Notes under the pieces: model-generated
What the model saw: only the letters and a program-made list of their open reading frames with translations
Database searches by the model: none
What the model was told of the DNA's origin: nothing
Position numbers and translations under genes: made by a program
Shown here: piece after piece, positions 18,000-26,081 of the stretch
Layout of the letters: each line of letters begins with the position of its first letter
Position numbering within the stretch: position 1 is the stretch's first letter
NCBI GenBank assembly: GCA_903873965.1
Contig: CAIQQO010000157.1
Span: 1 to 59,803, forward strand
From: an uncultured bacterium
Lineage (GTDB): Bacteria > Chloroflexota > Anaerolineae > J036 > Brachytrichaceae
Direction: 5' to 3'
Length of the DNA: 59,803 nucleotides

Positions 18000-18719
18000 T
18001 CAGTGCGAAGTGTCCACTTGCGCCCAGCCGACGGGTGGAAGTGGGGCTTGTTCGCCGGGGCGGGACTGCGCAACGGCAGTCAGGCTCTTTGATAGCCAGC
18101 GGAAGAGTTCGCGGAAGGCTAATCCTTTGAGTTTGAGGGGTGCACGCTGATCCGAGAAGCGCGCCAGTGTTTTCATGTCGGCATTCTCCACGCCAACTGC
18201 ATAGAATAACGCGCCCTTGCGCAGTTCCTCGGCCTTCACCTGATCAGCCACGGCCTCCCAGCCGGCATCCGTGGGGTTACCATCGGTGATCAAGAAGATC
18301 CACGGGCGGAAATAATCCACCGCATTGCGCTTATACACTTCCTTGCGATCGCGTACCAACGCAAGCGCGCGCAGCGCCGCAGCACCCATTGGCGTCTCAC
18401 CATTGGCAGAGAGCGTCGGCGGGTGAAAACTATCGGCGATGACAAAAGCCTGTTCGGCGTCCGCTGGAATTTCGCGGCTGCCTTCAGTTGCCACGTTCAA
18501 CACGCGCACACTACCGCCAAAGGTGATGACGGCGACCTCAACGCGCAGTGCTGCGAGCGGGTCCGCCTTCATCGCTTTGTCAAATTCTTTCAACCCATCA
18601 TTCAGTTCAGCAATCGCTTTGCCATGCATCGAGCCGGACGTGTCCAGCAACAGAACCACGGCGCAGCGAGGTTCTGGATTATCTGCAAATTCGGCTTGCT
18701 CAAGTTGTGTTTGTGTCAT
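18000..18719 (-). CDS. TerY-like vWA domain protein
   Basis: Protein of 239 residues composed mainly of a von Willebrand factor A domain with an intact metal-ion-dependent adhesion site: VLLLDTSGSMHG (DxSxS, about residue 26), a threonine in GETPMG, and an aspartate in FLITDGNPTDAG. This is the TerY/YegL type, which in known ter-like systems pairs with PP2C phosphatases and kinases to sense stress. The ATG at 18719 is preferred, since earlier starts would overlap the upstream response regulator. The phosphatase gene follows 152 bases later on the same strand. A dedicated third kinase is not adjacent. Confidence 0.85.
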   Translation of the reverse strand: MTQTQLEQAEFADNPEPRCAVVLLLDTSGSMHGKAIAELNDGLKEFDKAMKADPLAALRVEVAVITFGGSVRVLNVATEGSREIPADAEQAFVIADSFHPPTLSANGETPMGAAALRALALVRDRKEVYKRNAVDYFRPWIFLITDGNPTDAGWEAVADQVKAEELRKGALFYAVGVENADMKTLARFSDQRAPLKLKGLAFRELFRWLSKSLTAVAQSRPGEQAPLPPVGWAQVDTSH

Positions 18720-18828
18720 TTGGCTGTGCCTCAACGCTATTATCAACGATTCAACAGTTGATATTCGTTCCATGGATAACGGCTGTGTGGATAGCTTAAA
18801 CGAACAACTCAGGATATGTCGTACAATC

Positions 18829-19473
18829 TCAAACAAGCCCTGCATCACGCGCCTTAACCACTGCCTGGGCGCGATCTATCACCTGGAGCTTGTTCAGGAT
18901 ATTCGACACATTATTCCGAATCGTCTTTTCACTCACACTCAGTTGACTGGCAATAGAGGTGTTCGAAAGGTGTTTCGTCATCAGAGACAAAATCTGTCGT
19001 TCACGCTCAGTGAGTTCCGGGAAAATGGGCGAAACAACATGCTGGTATTGCGCAAAATAGTGCATCATGCGCCCTGCCACGGCTGCGCCAAAGATGACCT
19101 CGCCACTGCTGACAGCGCGAATAGCGCGCAGTATTTCCGCTTTTAATGCCCCTTTAAGCAGATAGCCCCGCGCGCCGCTGCGCATAGCGGCAAATACAGA
19201 ATCATCATCGTCGAACATCGTTAACATTAGTACGGCAATATGTGGGCTGGTGTGCAGAATCCTCTGTGTCGCCTGAATGCCATTCAGACGCGGCATGTTA
19301 ATGTCCATCAACACGACATCGGGCTGCTGCTGCAAAGCAATGAGAATCGCTTGTTCGCCATCTGCAGCTTCTCCCACCACTTGCAGATCCGATGTGGTTT
19401 GCAGCATACCCAACAAACCGCCTCTGAATTCAGCGCTATCGTCTGCCAGCAAAATCGTCGTATGATCCATCAT
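18829..19473 (-). CDS. Response regulator, NarL/FixJ family
   Basis: Two-domain regulator of 214 residues: a receiver (TILLADDSAEF, phospho-accepting aspartate in VVLMDINMPRLNG, lysine in LLKGAL) and a C-terminal LuxR-type helix-turn-helix (LTERERQILSLMTKHL ... NVSNILNKLQVIDRAQAV). Its start overlaps the stop of the histidine kinase gene by four bases (ATGA), so the two are translated together and form a cognate pair. Targets are unknown, but the vWA and phosphatase genes lie immediately downstream on the same strand. Confidence 0.95.
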   Translation of the reverse strand: MMDHTTILLADDSAEFRGGLLGMLQTTSDLQVVGEAADGEQAILIALQQQPDVVLMDINMPRLNGIQATQRILHTSPHIAVLMLTMFDDDDSVFAAMRSGARGYLLKGALKAEILRAIRAVSSGEVIFGAAVAGRMMHYFAQYQHVVSPIFPELTERERQILSLMTKHLSNTSIASQLSVSEKTIRNNVSNILNKLQVIDRAQAVVKARDAGLV

Positions 19474-21593
19474 TGACCTTTTGTGGCAGTGACCAGCAAG
19501 ACTGCCTGTACTTTTGTCCCATGTGGCTGATTCGGTGTGATGATCAACGTTCCACCAAGTTCTTCGACACGCTCGCGCATTGAATACATACCTACGCCCA
19601 TACGGGCATCCACTGCCACGCCAATACCGTCATCGCATACTTCCAGAATAATGTCGTCATGTTGAACATGCTGCGCCACCATCGCGACAAAAACGGTACA
19701 GTGCGTCGCCTTCGCGTGCTTAACCACATTGGTGATTGCTTCCTGTGCGATGCGATACACCGCCACTTCCACTGCCGCAGGCAATAGCGGCAAATGGTCG
19801 GGGGCTATAAACTCTACTTGTAGATTCGGAGGAATATCACGCGATAGAACCTCACGCAATGCGCCGATCAAGCCCAGGTCGTCCAGAGCAGGGGGGCGCA
19901 AGGCATACACCAGTTGGCGAATGTCGCCCATCATTTTCTGCGACAAAACAATCAATTCGTTCAACAACGTCTGGGCGCGTTCCGGTTGATCGGAAATGAA
20001 ATCACGCGCAGTCTCTAGCTTCAAGCTCTGCGACGCTAACTGTGGCCCCAGTCCATCATGTAGATCACGCCGGATTCGGCGACGTTCTTCTTCGCGTGCA
20101 GTGACAATGCGCTCGCGCGCACGTTGCAGATCAGCGCTAGCCTGAGCTGAATGTACTGCAATTCCAGCCTGCCGCGCGAGATCATGAAGAAGCATGTGAT
20201 CCGCGTTATTCAACTGCTCACCCCTGCGTGGCGCAACCTGCAACACACCAAGCTGAGCACCGTTATAGTTGAGTGAAAATCCAGCCAGCTGTTCAATAGC
20301 GAACATATCTGGCTTAGAAAACGACTCGTAATATTCCGCCTGCCACCGCCGCTCATCATATGTTTCCAGACGCACATAGGGCAGCTTCAACGTCTGTCCA
20401 ATGGTCTGTGCGATCACTTGCAACACATCTCCGCCGGACTGGCTCGATTCCATTTGCCTGCCAAAGTGCGTCACTACAGCATAAGGTTCGTCTCGCCGTC
20501 CATACAGTAGGCGATTAGCGCCACGCTGCAGACGTTCGCGCAGTGGATTGAATGCAATCGCGACCACGCCGGTTGCAATCAGTGATAGAAGGAGGCTTTC
20601 CTGCGCGCGCAACAATGTGCCAACTGCAATGACAATTGAAACGTAAGCACCAACGACAAATGTTGTCAGCGCGCCATAGACCAGAGCGCGGTTAATGATC
20701 AAGTCAATATCGAACAACCCGTGGCGAAGTATTGCTATGCCCACTGTTAAAGGCAACACAAGCGCGGCAAGAAGAAATCCAAGGCCAGTAAGGTAATACA
20801 ACGCGGTCAGCGGTGCTGTTGGCACGTAGGTGGCGGCTACAAACCAACGCGTCAATAGCGATACACTCCACCAGACCAGTACTCCAAGCACGACCCACTT
20901 CGTCTGCCGGCGCTCAGTACTATTAGAGATTTTGCGATAGCGATCAATGTGCAGCACGACAGTGCAACTGAAGAGCACCACATTAATGGCAAGTTCGCGA
21001 TACTGATCAGTTTGCGTTAGTAGCTGCCTTAATACTGGGGAAAGCTGCATCAGAGCATAGAAACCCCACAGAACCGCAACTACCATACTCCAACGAGGCT
21101 GGAACTTGCCGCGTGGAAACAGAATCAGAAAGAGGCCAAAGCACCCGGTATTCAGGGCAAGGAGAATTCCAATCGGCGCGAATAAAAATGGGTATTCCGA
21201 GGCAGTGGCAAACAGATCAAAAGGCGCGCCATAGGTGAAGAGCCACAATGTGGTTACCAGGCCCATTATTTCTCGCGAGCGATATCGAAGGATTAAGAGC
21301 GCCAGTATCCAGAAAGTTCCGCGCCCGACCACATTCAGCCCGACCTGCCAGAGTGCATGGAATTGGAGCAATGTGTCCGGATTATCTATACCGGCAAGAT
21401 TACTCGGTAACAGTTGCATGGTCAGCGCGCAAGTTTCAAGCGGTGCAGAGCATGCATGCTGAAGGCGAGTATAGAGAATGACTGTGCCAATAGATGCCAG
21501 AACAAGCATCACCACACCAACCACTACAGTAGCCAGGCGCAGGAGAATTACCGAAGTCAGCCCCAGTACTTGTGAACGTGGCACCGTTTGCAT
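19470..21593 (-). CDS. Sensor histidine kinase with multi-helix membrane sensor and GAF-like region
   Basis: Membrane kinase of 707 residues. The first half (to about residue 350) has about ten hydrophobic segments arranged like ten-helix sensor kinases found in Chloroflexota and relatives. A GAF-like linker follows (about 370-480). The HisKA_3 domain has its histidine in RIRRDLHDGLGPQL (about residue 515), and the ATPase domain shows the N-box in YRIAQEAITNVVKHA and G-boxes in CDDGIGVAV and GMYSMRERVEELGG. The start ATG at 21593 is preferred because GAGAG lies eight bases before it; a TTG would begin six codons earlier. It is coupled to the response regulator and probably heads the 17-21 kb minus-strand operon. 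Confidence 0.92.
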   Translation of the reverse strand: MQTVPRSQVLGLTSVILLRLATVVVGVVMLVLASIGTVILYTRLQHACSAPLETCALTMQLLPSNLAGIDNPDTLLQFHALWQVGLNVVGRGTFWILALLILRYRSREIMGLVTTLWLFTYGAPFDLFATASEYPFLFAPIGILLALNTGCFGLFLILFPRGKFQPRWSMVVAVLWGFYALMQLSPVLRQLLTQTDQYRELAINVVLFSCTVVLHIDRYRKISNSTERRQTKWVVLGVLVWWSVSLLTRWFVAATYVPTAPLTALYYLTGLGFLLAALVLPLTVGIAILRHGLFDIDLIINRALVYGALTTFVVGAYVSIVIAVGTLLRAQESLLLSLIATGVVAIAFNPLRERLQRGANRLLYGRRDEPYAVVTHFGRQMESSQSGGDVLQVIAQTIGQTLKLPYVRLETYDERRWQAEYYESFSKPDMFAIEQLAGFSLNYNGAQLGVLQVAPRRGEQLNNADHMLLHDLARQAGIAVHSAQASADLQRARERIVTAREEERRRIRRDLHDGLGPQLASQSLKLETARDFISDQPERAQTLLNELIVLSQKMMGDIRQLVYALRPPALDDLGLIGALREVLSRDIPPNLQVEFIAPDHLPLLPAAVEVAVYRIAQEAITNVVKHAKATHCTVFVAMVAQHVQHDDIILEVCDDGIGVAVDARMGVGMYSMRERVEELGGTLIITPNQPHGTKVQAVLLVTATKGQ

Positions 21594-21660
21594 TCCCATA
21601 TCTCTCAGCAATCATGATACACGCTGACAGATAAAGTATCTGCCAGCGTGCACTATCAAC

Positions 21661-22320
21661 TCATTTGCGTAACAGCAAACCAACTCCAAGAGCCGTGCTC
21701 AGTAGCGCAGGCACAAAGGGAATACCAAAGCCTGCTACTGTCATAAGAAGCGCCAGAATCACGCCCAGCACAGCAACAACCCAGCCAGTACGCTTAAGCA
21801 CATTTTGACGCGCAAGGCTTACGCCGGTCAAAGCGATAGCGCCTGTCCAAACAATCATCGCGATATTGGACAGCGTATTATTAGCATAGAGTTCAACACG
21901 ATCTGCCATCGGGAGATAATTGGGTGGATAGGCCAATGACAAACTGCCACGAAGGTAGGAATGAAACACGAGAACGACCAACGCGGCGACCGCAGCAATG
22001 ACACTGAGTGTTGCCAATCTCTTCGATTGAGATGTCCTGTTTTGCCGGCCAATGTTGATCAGAGGCAGAACCCCCACCATAAAGGCAACATTGCCAATGA
22101 TGTTCACAATTATGTTTCCCGCTCGATGTCCGTCTATTTGCTGCACGGCTTCAGCAGCAGTTTGGGGAATCTGTGGTGGGCCTCCGGAACCGAGAAGAGG
22201 TGCGAGAGACAGGAAGGTCATCACCCACAGAAAAAAGGTGGCGATCAATAACCACGCGTCCCGGCGCATAGGTGAGAATGCCGGAGACGTACCGGCTTGA
22301 ACCGCGATTGCTGAACTCAT
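21661..22320 (-). CDS. Six-helix membrane protein of unknown function
   Basis: Hydrophobic protein of 219 residues with about six transmembrane segments (about 25-45, 65-88, 100-122, 145-165, 175-195, 198-215) and a Pro/Gly-rich loop after the first. Strong ribosome binding site GAAAGGAG six bases before the ATG. The layout is like that of DUF4386-type membrane proteins, but no conserved motif was identified, so I assign no function. It lies between the kinase gene at 19470-21593 and the RIO kinase and may be transcribed with either. Confidence 0.8.
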   Translation of the reverse strand: MSSAIAVQAGTSPAFSPMRRDAWLLIATFFLWVMTFLSLAPLLGSGGPPQIPQTAAEAVQQIDGHRAGNIIVNIIGNVAFMVGVLPLINIGRQNRTSQSKRLATLSVIAAVAALVVLVFHSYLRGSLSLAYPPNYLPMADRVELYANNTLSNIAMIVWTGAIALTGVSLARQNVLKRTGWVVAVLGVILALLMTVAGFGIPFVPALLSTALGVGLLLRK

Positions 22321-22461
22321 TTGTTATCTCCTTTCGATAGAATATATTGACTTCACCGAATGTAGATAACACTATCGGGTTGCTATCCCACTTGAAAGAG
22401 ACAAAGTCCCGTGGTAGCCGGGAAATTGCAACCAGGTGTAAACCTCCGGCTGCTCCTCTGC

Positions 22462-23496
22462 TCATCTTCTCATCTCCCCAACCTCAACACGCGCCAGCAA
22501 TTCGCGCTGAATATCGTTGGCGTCGCCGGGGATTTGCGTTGACCACAAACTGGCTGCCAGTTCATTGGCGTTGGGACGTATGCCATATCGGTAGAAGTAC
22601 TGGCACAAACGCTTGACATCACGGTTGAAGAACTGCCACGCGCCCGGGTTGAACAGCGGGTCCACGGCCTGCGGGAAGTCGATGATGCGCACCTCGCCCT
22701 CCCAGTACAACACGTTAAAAGCCGACAGGTCGCCATGCACGCGATTGTTTGCCAGCATGATGCGCACGCTGTCGATCAACGCATCGAAGAGAGGTTTCGC
22801 CTCCTCGCGCGGCAACTCCACTTGATCAAGCGTCGGCGCAGGCGCGAACGGCTCGCCCATGTATTCCATCAGGATCGCGTTCTCGCCAAACGCGTAGGGT
22901 TTCGGCACCAATGCGCCCGCCTCGTACAACGCCGTCATGGTGCGGTACTCGTTAAAGAGCCACGACCCATGCAGCACTTCAAGCCCGAAACTGGTCTTGC
23001 CTGCCACGGCGCGCAGCTCGCGCTTGCGTTTGAGTTGCTTGCCCTGTTGATCCACAGGCCCGCTGCCCTCGCGATAGGCCGCATCATTGCTCAGGTTGCG
23101 GAACATGCGCGGTCGATAGACCTTGGCCGCAAGATAATCCACGCCAAAGGCCGGGCCGGCGGAGCAACAGTACACCGTTGCCTCCTTACCGCCCTTCACC
23201 TGCGCCACGACATCCATGATCTGATGGTTCTCGTGGAACCCTCCCAGTGAATCGATGATCCAACGTCGCTCATGGCGCGATGCGTTGAAAGTCGGCGCGA
23301 AACCACTGCCCGCGCCCATCGCCACGGCGCCGGTCTTGTCGTCGTGTTCGAGTAGTTCGGCAATCGCATGCGCATTGGCGCGCCGCGACTTGTTTTTGTG
23401 GCGGGTATCGCCCGCGCGATTCGCGCGCCTGCTGTGCGCTGGCCGTCCACTCAGGTCATCATCATTGTCAATGGCAATATCTACTTCTAAAGACAT
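22462..23496 (-). CDS. RIO-type serine protein kinase
   Basis: Protein of 344 residues. A basic N-terminal region (about 1-95) is followed by a RIO1-like kinase domain: VKGGKEATVYCC as the nucleotide-binding loop with the Lys in LAAKVYRP, the catalytic loop VHGDLSAFNVLYWEG (Asp and Asn near residue 265), and the metal-binding IDFPQAVDP. Bacterial RIO kinases are widespread but poorly understood; the archaeal and eukaryotic relatives act in ribosome maturation. GAGAG before the ATG could serve as the ribosome binding site. Its start lies inside the end of an upstream 36-codon ORF, so the two may be translationally coupled. Confidence 0.92.
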   Translation of the reverse strand: MSLEVDIAIDNDDDLSGRPAHSRRANRAGDTRHKNKSRRANAHAIAELLEHDDKTGAVAMGAGSGFAPTFNASRHERRWIIDSLGGFHENHQIMDVVAQVKGGKEATVYCCSAGPAFGVDYLAAKVYRPRMFRNLSNDAAYREGSGPVDQQGKQLKRKRELRAVAGKTSFGLEVLHGSWLFNEYRTMTALYEAGALVPKPYAFGENAILMEYMGEPFAPAPTLDQVELPREEAKPLFDALIDSVRIMLANNRVHGDLSAFNVLYWEGEVRIIDFPQAVDPLFNPGAWQFFNRDVKRLCQYFYRYGIRPNANELAASLWSTQIPGDANDIQRELLARVEVGEMRR

Positions 23497-23578
23497 GGCT
23501 GTTTTCTCTCGAATTTACAATCACTAACTCACACATCAAACCATTCAGCGTCGCCTGGTTAACAAAAACTCTTTCCAT
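23468..23578 (-). CDS. Short 36-residue ORF overlapping the RIO kinase start
   Basis: An ATG at 23578 follows the ribosome binding site AAGGAGAG (23591-23584) with five-base spacing, much stronger than the one before the kinase. It encodes 36 residues beginning MERVFVNQATLNGLMCEL, ends inside the kinase gene and overlaps its first 29 bases in another frame. This may be a leader peptide coupling translation to the kinase or a free peptide. It shares a pattern with the 24-residue ORF upstream: a hydrophobic residue, Asn, then Met-Cys and Leu. No database family is known to me. Confidence 0.55.
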   Translation of the reverse strand: MERVFVNQATLNGLMCELVIVNSRENSHVFRSRYCH

Positions 23579-23708
23579 CGTTTCTCTCCTTGTGTTTTGA
23601 TGCGCACATGGCGCGTTGAAAATAAAATCCGTCTGGGATACAGAGGTATACGGTTTGGGAAAAAAGGCTGCGAGGAACGCGCCTGGCGTCCCGCGGCCAA
23701 CAACCAAT

Positions 23709-23747
23709 AAAAAAGGCCACGGGTGGTTGTGCGTTCACCCGTGGCCT
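23709..23747 (-). terminator. Strong rho-independent terminator
   Basis: Stem arms AGGCCACGGGTG (23714-23725) and CACCCGTGGCCT (23736-23747) pair perfectly over 12 bases around a ten-base loop, and on the minus strand the stem runs into six T residues. It lies 28 bases after the stop of the 24-residue ORF and before the 36-residue ORF, and so ends a transcript of about 170 bases or works as an attenuator. Confidence 0.88.
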
Positions 23748-23774
23748 AAAAGGTCACTCGTTCAAGATCAGCGA

Positions 23775-23849
23775 TTACGCTGTGTAATCAACTGTCAGGT
23801 GGGCGCACATAGCAGACGCGTTAAACGCAGCACGTTGAACCGAACTCAT
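23775..23849 (-). CDS. Tiny 24-residue ORF with a perfect Shine-Dalgarno site
   Basis: The ATG at 23849 is preceded, five bases before, by AGGAGGTG (23862-23855), a full anti-16S match. The frame runs 24 codons to TAA: it opens MSSVQRAAFNASAMCAHL and ends in TVDYTA. A promoter-like pair lies just upstream and a strong terminator just downstream, so the unit looks like a complete, separate gene. The core AAFNASAMCAHL resembles QATLNGLMCEL of the next small ORF. Function is unknown: leader peptide, signalling peptide, peptide-toxin and modified-peptide precursor are all open. The transcript could also act as a small RNA. Confidence 0.6.
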   Translation of the reverse strand: MSSVQRAAFNASAMCAHLTVDYTA

Positions 23850-23879
23850 ATGCACACCTCCTGAATTAAAGATAGCTAA

Positions 23880-23909
23880 ACCATACCACGCTTCCGAAAA
23901 ATCTGCAAA
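23880..23909 (-). promoter_or_regulatory. Promoter-like sequence for the 24-residue ORF
   Basis: On the minus strand, TTTGCA (23909-23904, four of six bases of the -35 consensus) is separated by 18 bases from TATGGT (23885-23880, four of six of the -10 consensus). Transcription would start near 23873, about 25 bases before the ATG. Confidence 0.45.
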
Positions 23910-24034
23910 CCAAAAACTATCCACGAATTCACGTGAACCAACATGAATGACGACGAATCAGAACATATCCATAAAAGCCCTGGACTTTCACGGTCATTCG
24001 TATGAAATTGTGACAATTCTTGGCGAGGTTTCGA

Positions 24035-24250
24035 TTATTCGCGCGAGCCCAGGCCGGCGATCGTGCGCAGCAAGCCAACTGCCGTAATCACGATCGGGAG
24101 TACATCGGTGGGTTTTACGGGTGGAAGAGCAACGTCGTTTTTGTCACCCTGTTCAGCCGTAATCGTGCGAATATATACAAATGCCGATGCAACACCGACC
24201 AGGAGTCCAAAGAATCCACCCGCGAGCAGGACACGCGTTTTCCAATTCAT
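24035..24250 (-). CDS. Small two-helix membrane protein
   Basis: Protein of 71 residues: MNWKTRVLLAGGFFGLLVGV opens a first transmembrane segment, a short loop (about 30-45) follows, and a second hydrophobic segment (PIVITAVGLLRTIAGLG) ends it. GAGG lies ten bases before the ATG at 24250, so the longer upstream frame is rejected. The pattern is common in Chloroflexota genomes as I recall it; function is unknown. It is transcribed away from the frameshifted gene at 24341. Confidence 0.65.
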   Translation of the reverse strand: MNWKTRVLLAGGFFGLLVGVASAFVYIRTITAEQGDKNDVALPPVKPTDVLPIVITAVGLLRTIAGLGSRE

Positions 24251-24340
24251 CTGTTTTGTACCTCGCAGCCTATTGTATCGTGAGAGGCCGCTGAAGATAT
24301 TTGTGTTATTGGACTCCCACAATAACAGTAAAATCAACGT

Positions 24341-24768
24341 GTGGTCGATTTTGAAGAAGAGTATCTTGACGTGCTGCAACATATCGAAATCGCCTTGCTT
24401 GGCGTCATTCGAGAGCAAGCCAGAGTCCTTGATTATGACGTCCGCGCCGGCGTCGAAGCTTTGATTCGAGAATACCAGACCGAGTCAAAAAGAGCAATGC
24501 GCCGACGATTAAGCTCAGCCCCATCGCGCAGGAGTTGCATGACGCGGCGCGAATCATGTGCGAATTTGATCTCGGACGTCAATCACTGGAGATGCTTGAC
24601 GGCGATGGCGAAGACCTCACCATGACCAGTCCATCAGCCAAATCGATCGACGAGATCGTGGCGTGTTTGAAGCGAATTCGCAAATCCATTGATATGTGGA
24701 CGAGGGAGTGTGGCCGGCGCGGGTATTGCGATTTCATCGACGGGATTTTCAGTAGCGCCGACCTATAA
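24341..24768 (+). pseudogene. Frameshifted gene for a small soluble protein of unknown function
   Basis: Two overlapping frames make one protein. The first, from GTG 24341, runs from VVDFEEEYLDVLQHIEIALL to ALIREYQTESK; the second, one base back, runs from KSNAPTIKLSPIAQELHDAARI to a stop at 24768. The switch falls on the A5 run at 24487-24491: adding one A there would give a single 142-residue protein. It is rich in acidic and Leu residues and probably all helical; the end reads EIVACLKRIRKSIDMW. I recall similar proteins in Chloroflexota and cyanobacteria with no known role. A sequencing error in the homopolymer is as likely as a real mutation. Confidence 0.7.
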
Positions 24769-24775
24769 TCTGAAC

Positions 24776-25831
24776 ATGCTCGATCAACAATTGGTGCATG
24801 CGCCGGAATTTCCTATTGGCGCGCGCTGGCTCAATTCCAAAGCGTTGTCATTGCGCGAATTGCGCGGTAAGTGCGTTCTGGTGGACTTCTGGGAATACTC
24901 GTGCGTGAATTGCGTCCATACGTTGCCCTATGTGGTGGAATGGGATCGCAAATACCGTGACCGCGGATTGGTTACCATCGGCGTGCATGCGCCGGAGTTT
25001 CAATTTGCCCATGAAGCGCGCCAGGTGGAGCGCGCCATGGCAGAATTCGGCATCACGTATCCAGTCGTGCAAGACAATGATTACGAGATATGGCAGGCTT
25101 TCAGCAACCAGGGCTGGCCGTCGAAATTCCTCATCGATGCGCAAGGCTACATTCGCTATCAGCACATGGGCGAAGGCGAGTACCTGGCGACAGAACTGGC
25201 CATCCAGGGTGCGTTACATCAGGCTGATCCCACCGGGTTTCGCCCACAGCCCCTGACCATTCCCATGCACGAAGAAGACCGGCCCGGCGCAATGTGCTAT
25301 CGCCCGTCGCCGGAGCTCTATTGCGGCGCGGAGCGTGGCGAGATCGGCAATGAGGAAGGATTCGCTGAACAAGGCGTAGCCATCTATATCGACCGCGGCG
25401 AACATGTGGCCAACAAGTTCTATCTGCAGGGTGCATGGCGCGCGCACGGCGAATATCTCGAATTGGCCGGCACGCATGGGCATATCGCCCTGCGCTACCG
25501 CGCCAAGGATGTCAACCTGGTGCTATCGCCGACCGGTGATCCTGTTGAGTTGATGCTAGGACTGCAGGGCGCGCTACTGATCGGCGCAGCCGACACCAAT
25601 GTGAGTAAACCGCGCATTACCATCACTCAGGACGGCTTGACCTTGCCCGGCGCCAACGCTGGTGCAGACGTGCGCTATGTGGACGATGCCGCCACCGTCA
25701 CACCCGCGCGCCCGCGCATGACGCGGTTGGTGAGCAATCCTGCCTTTGAAGAACACGAACTGCGTCTGGACGTCTACGGCAGAGGCACGGCATTGTACGC
25801 GTTCACGTTTACGACGTGTGTAGCGAAATGA
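24776..25831 (+). CDS. Thioredoxin-like protein with DipZ-type C-terminal region
   Basis: Soluble redox protein of 351 residues. The thioredoxin fold begins near residue 25 and contains the active-site SCVNCVHTLPYVVEW, a CxxC motif (CVNC, about residue 43) followed by a proline-rich stretch typical of DipZ/TlpA-like proteins, and the cis-proline loop NQGWPSKFLI (about 110). The remaining 170 residues form a beta-rich domain like that of the actinobacterial DipZ C terminus. No signal peptide is obvious from the ATG at 24776, so it may act in the cytoplasm, unless the true start is earlier. It starts just after the frameshifted gene. Confidence 0.82.
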   Translation: MLDQQLVHAPEFPIGARWLNSKALSLRELRGKCVLVDFWEYSCVNCVHTLPYVVEWDRKYRDRGLVTIGVHAPEFQFAHEARQVERAMAEFGITYPVVQDNDYEIWQAFSNQGWPSKFLIDAQGYIRYQHMGEGEYLATELAIQGALHQADPTGFRPQPLTIPMHEEDRPGAMCYRPSPELYCGAERGEIGNEEGFAEQGVAIYIDRGEHVANKFYLQGAWRAHGEYLELAGTHGHIALRYRAKDVNLVLSPTGDPVELMLGLQGALLIGAADTNVSKPRITITQDGLTLPGANAGADVRYVDDAATVTPARPRMTRLVSNPAFEEHELRLDVYGRGTALYAFTFTTCVAK

Positions 25832-25861
25832 TGATGGTGGAAAATAGAGATTGGAGATTGA

Positions 25862-25890
25862 TTGGCGTAGTTTCGGAAGTTTGGTATAAT
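25862..25890 (+). promoter_or_regulatory. Promoter of tRNA-Leu
   Basis: TTGGCG (25862-25867), 17 bases, then TATAAT (25885-25890), a perfect -10. It precedes the tRNA by 55 bases. The leader includes an inverted repeat GTTCGGGA (25901-25908) and TCCCGAAC (25926-25933). Confidence 0.7.
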
Positions 25891-25944
25891 ATCGCAACGT
25901 GTTCGGGAAGTGTCACTCTGAAGTGTCCCGAACCGGTTGACAGA

Positions 25945-26028
25945 GCCGAAGTGGCGGAATTGGCAGACGCGCTACGTTCAGGGCGTAGTGGGCTTACGCT
26001 CATCGGGGTTCAAATCCCCGCTTCGGCA
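25945..26028 (+). tRNA. tRNA-Leu, anticodon CAG
   Basis: An 84-base class II tRNA. Acceptor arms GCCGAAG (25945-25951) and CTTCGGC (26021-26027) pair fully, with discriminator A at 26028. The anticodon stem CTACG/CGTAG holds the loop TTCAGGG, giving CAG. A long variable arm follows (GTGGGCTTACGCTCAT region), and the T loop GTTCAAATCC is intact. CCA is not encoded. It decodes CUG leucine codons. Confidence 0.95.
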
Positions 26029-26081
26029 TTATCTTCATTACAAGGGCACGACTTTGTCGTTGTACCAAATCCAGGTCATAC

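Noticed and set aside
24341..24625. First half of the frameshifted gene considered as a complete small protein
   Set aside because: After the A5 run its frame turns into Arg/Ser/Cys-rich sequence unlike the start, while the other frame continues the helix pattern.
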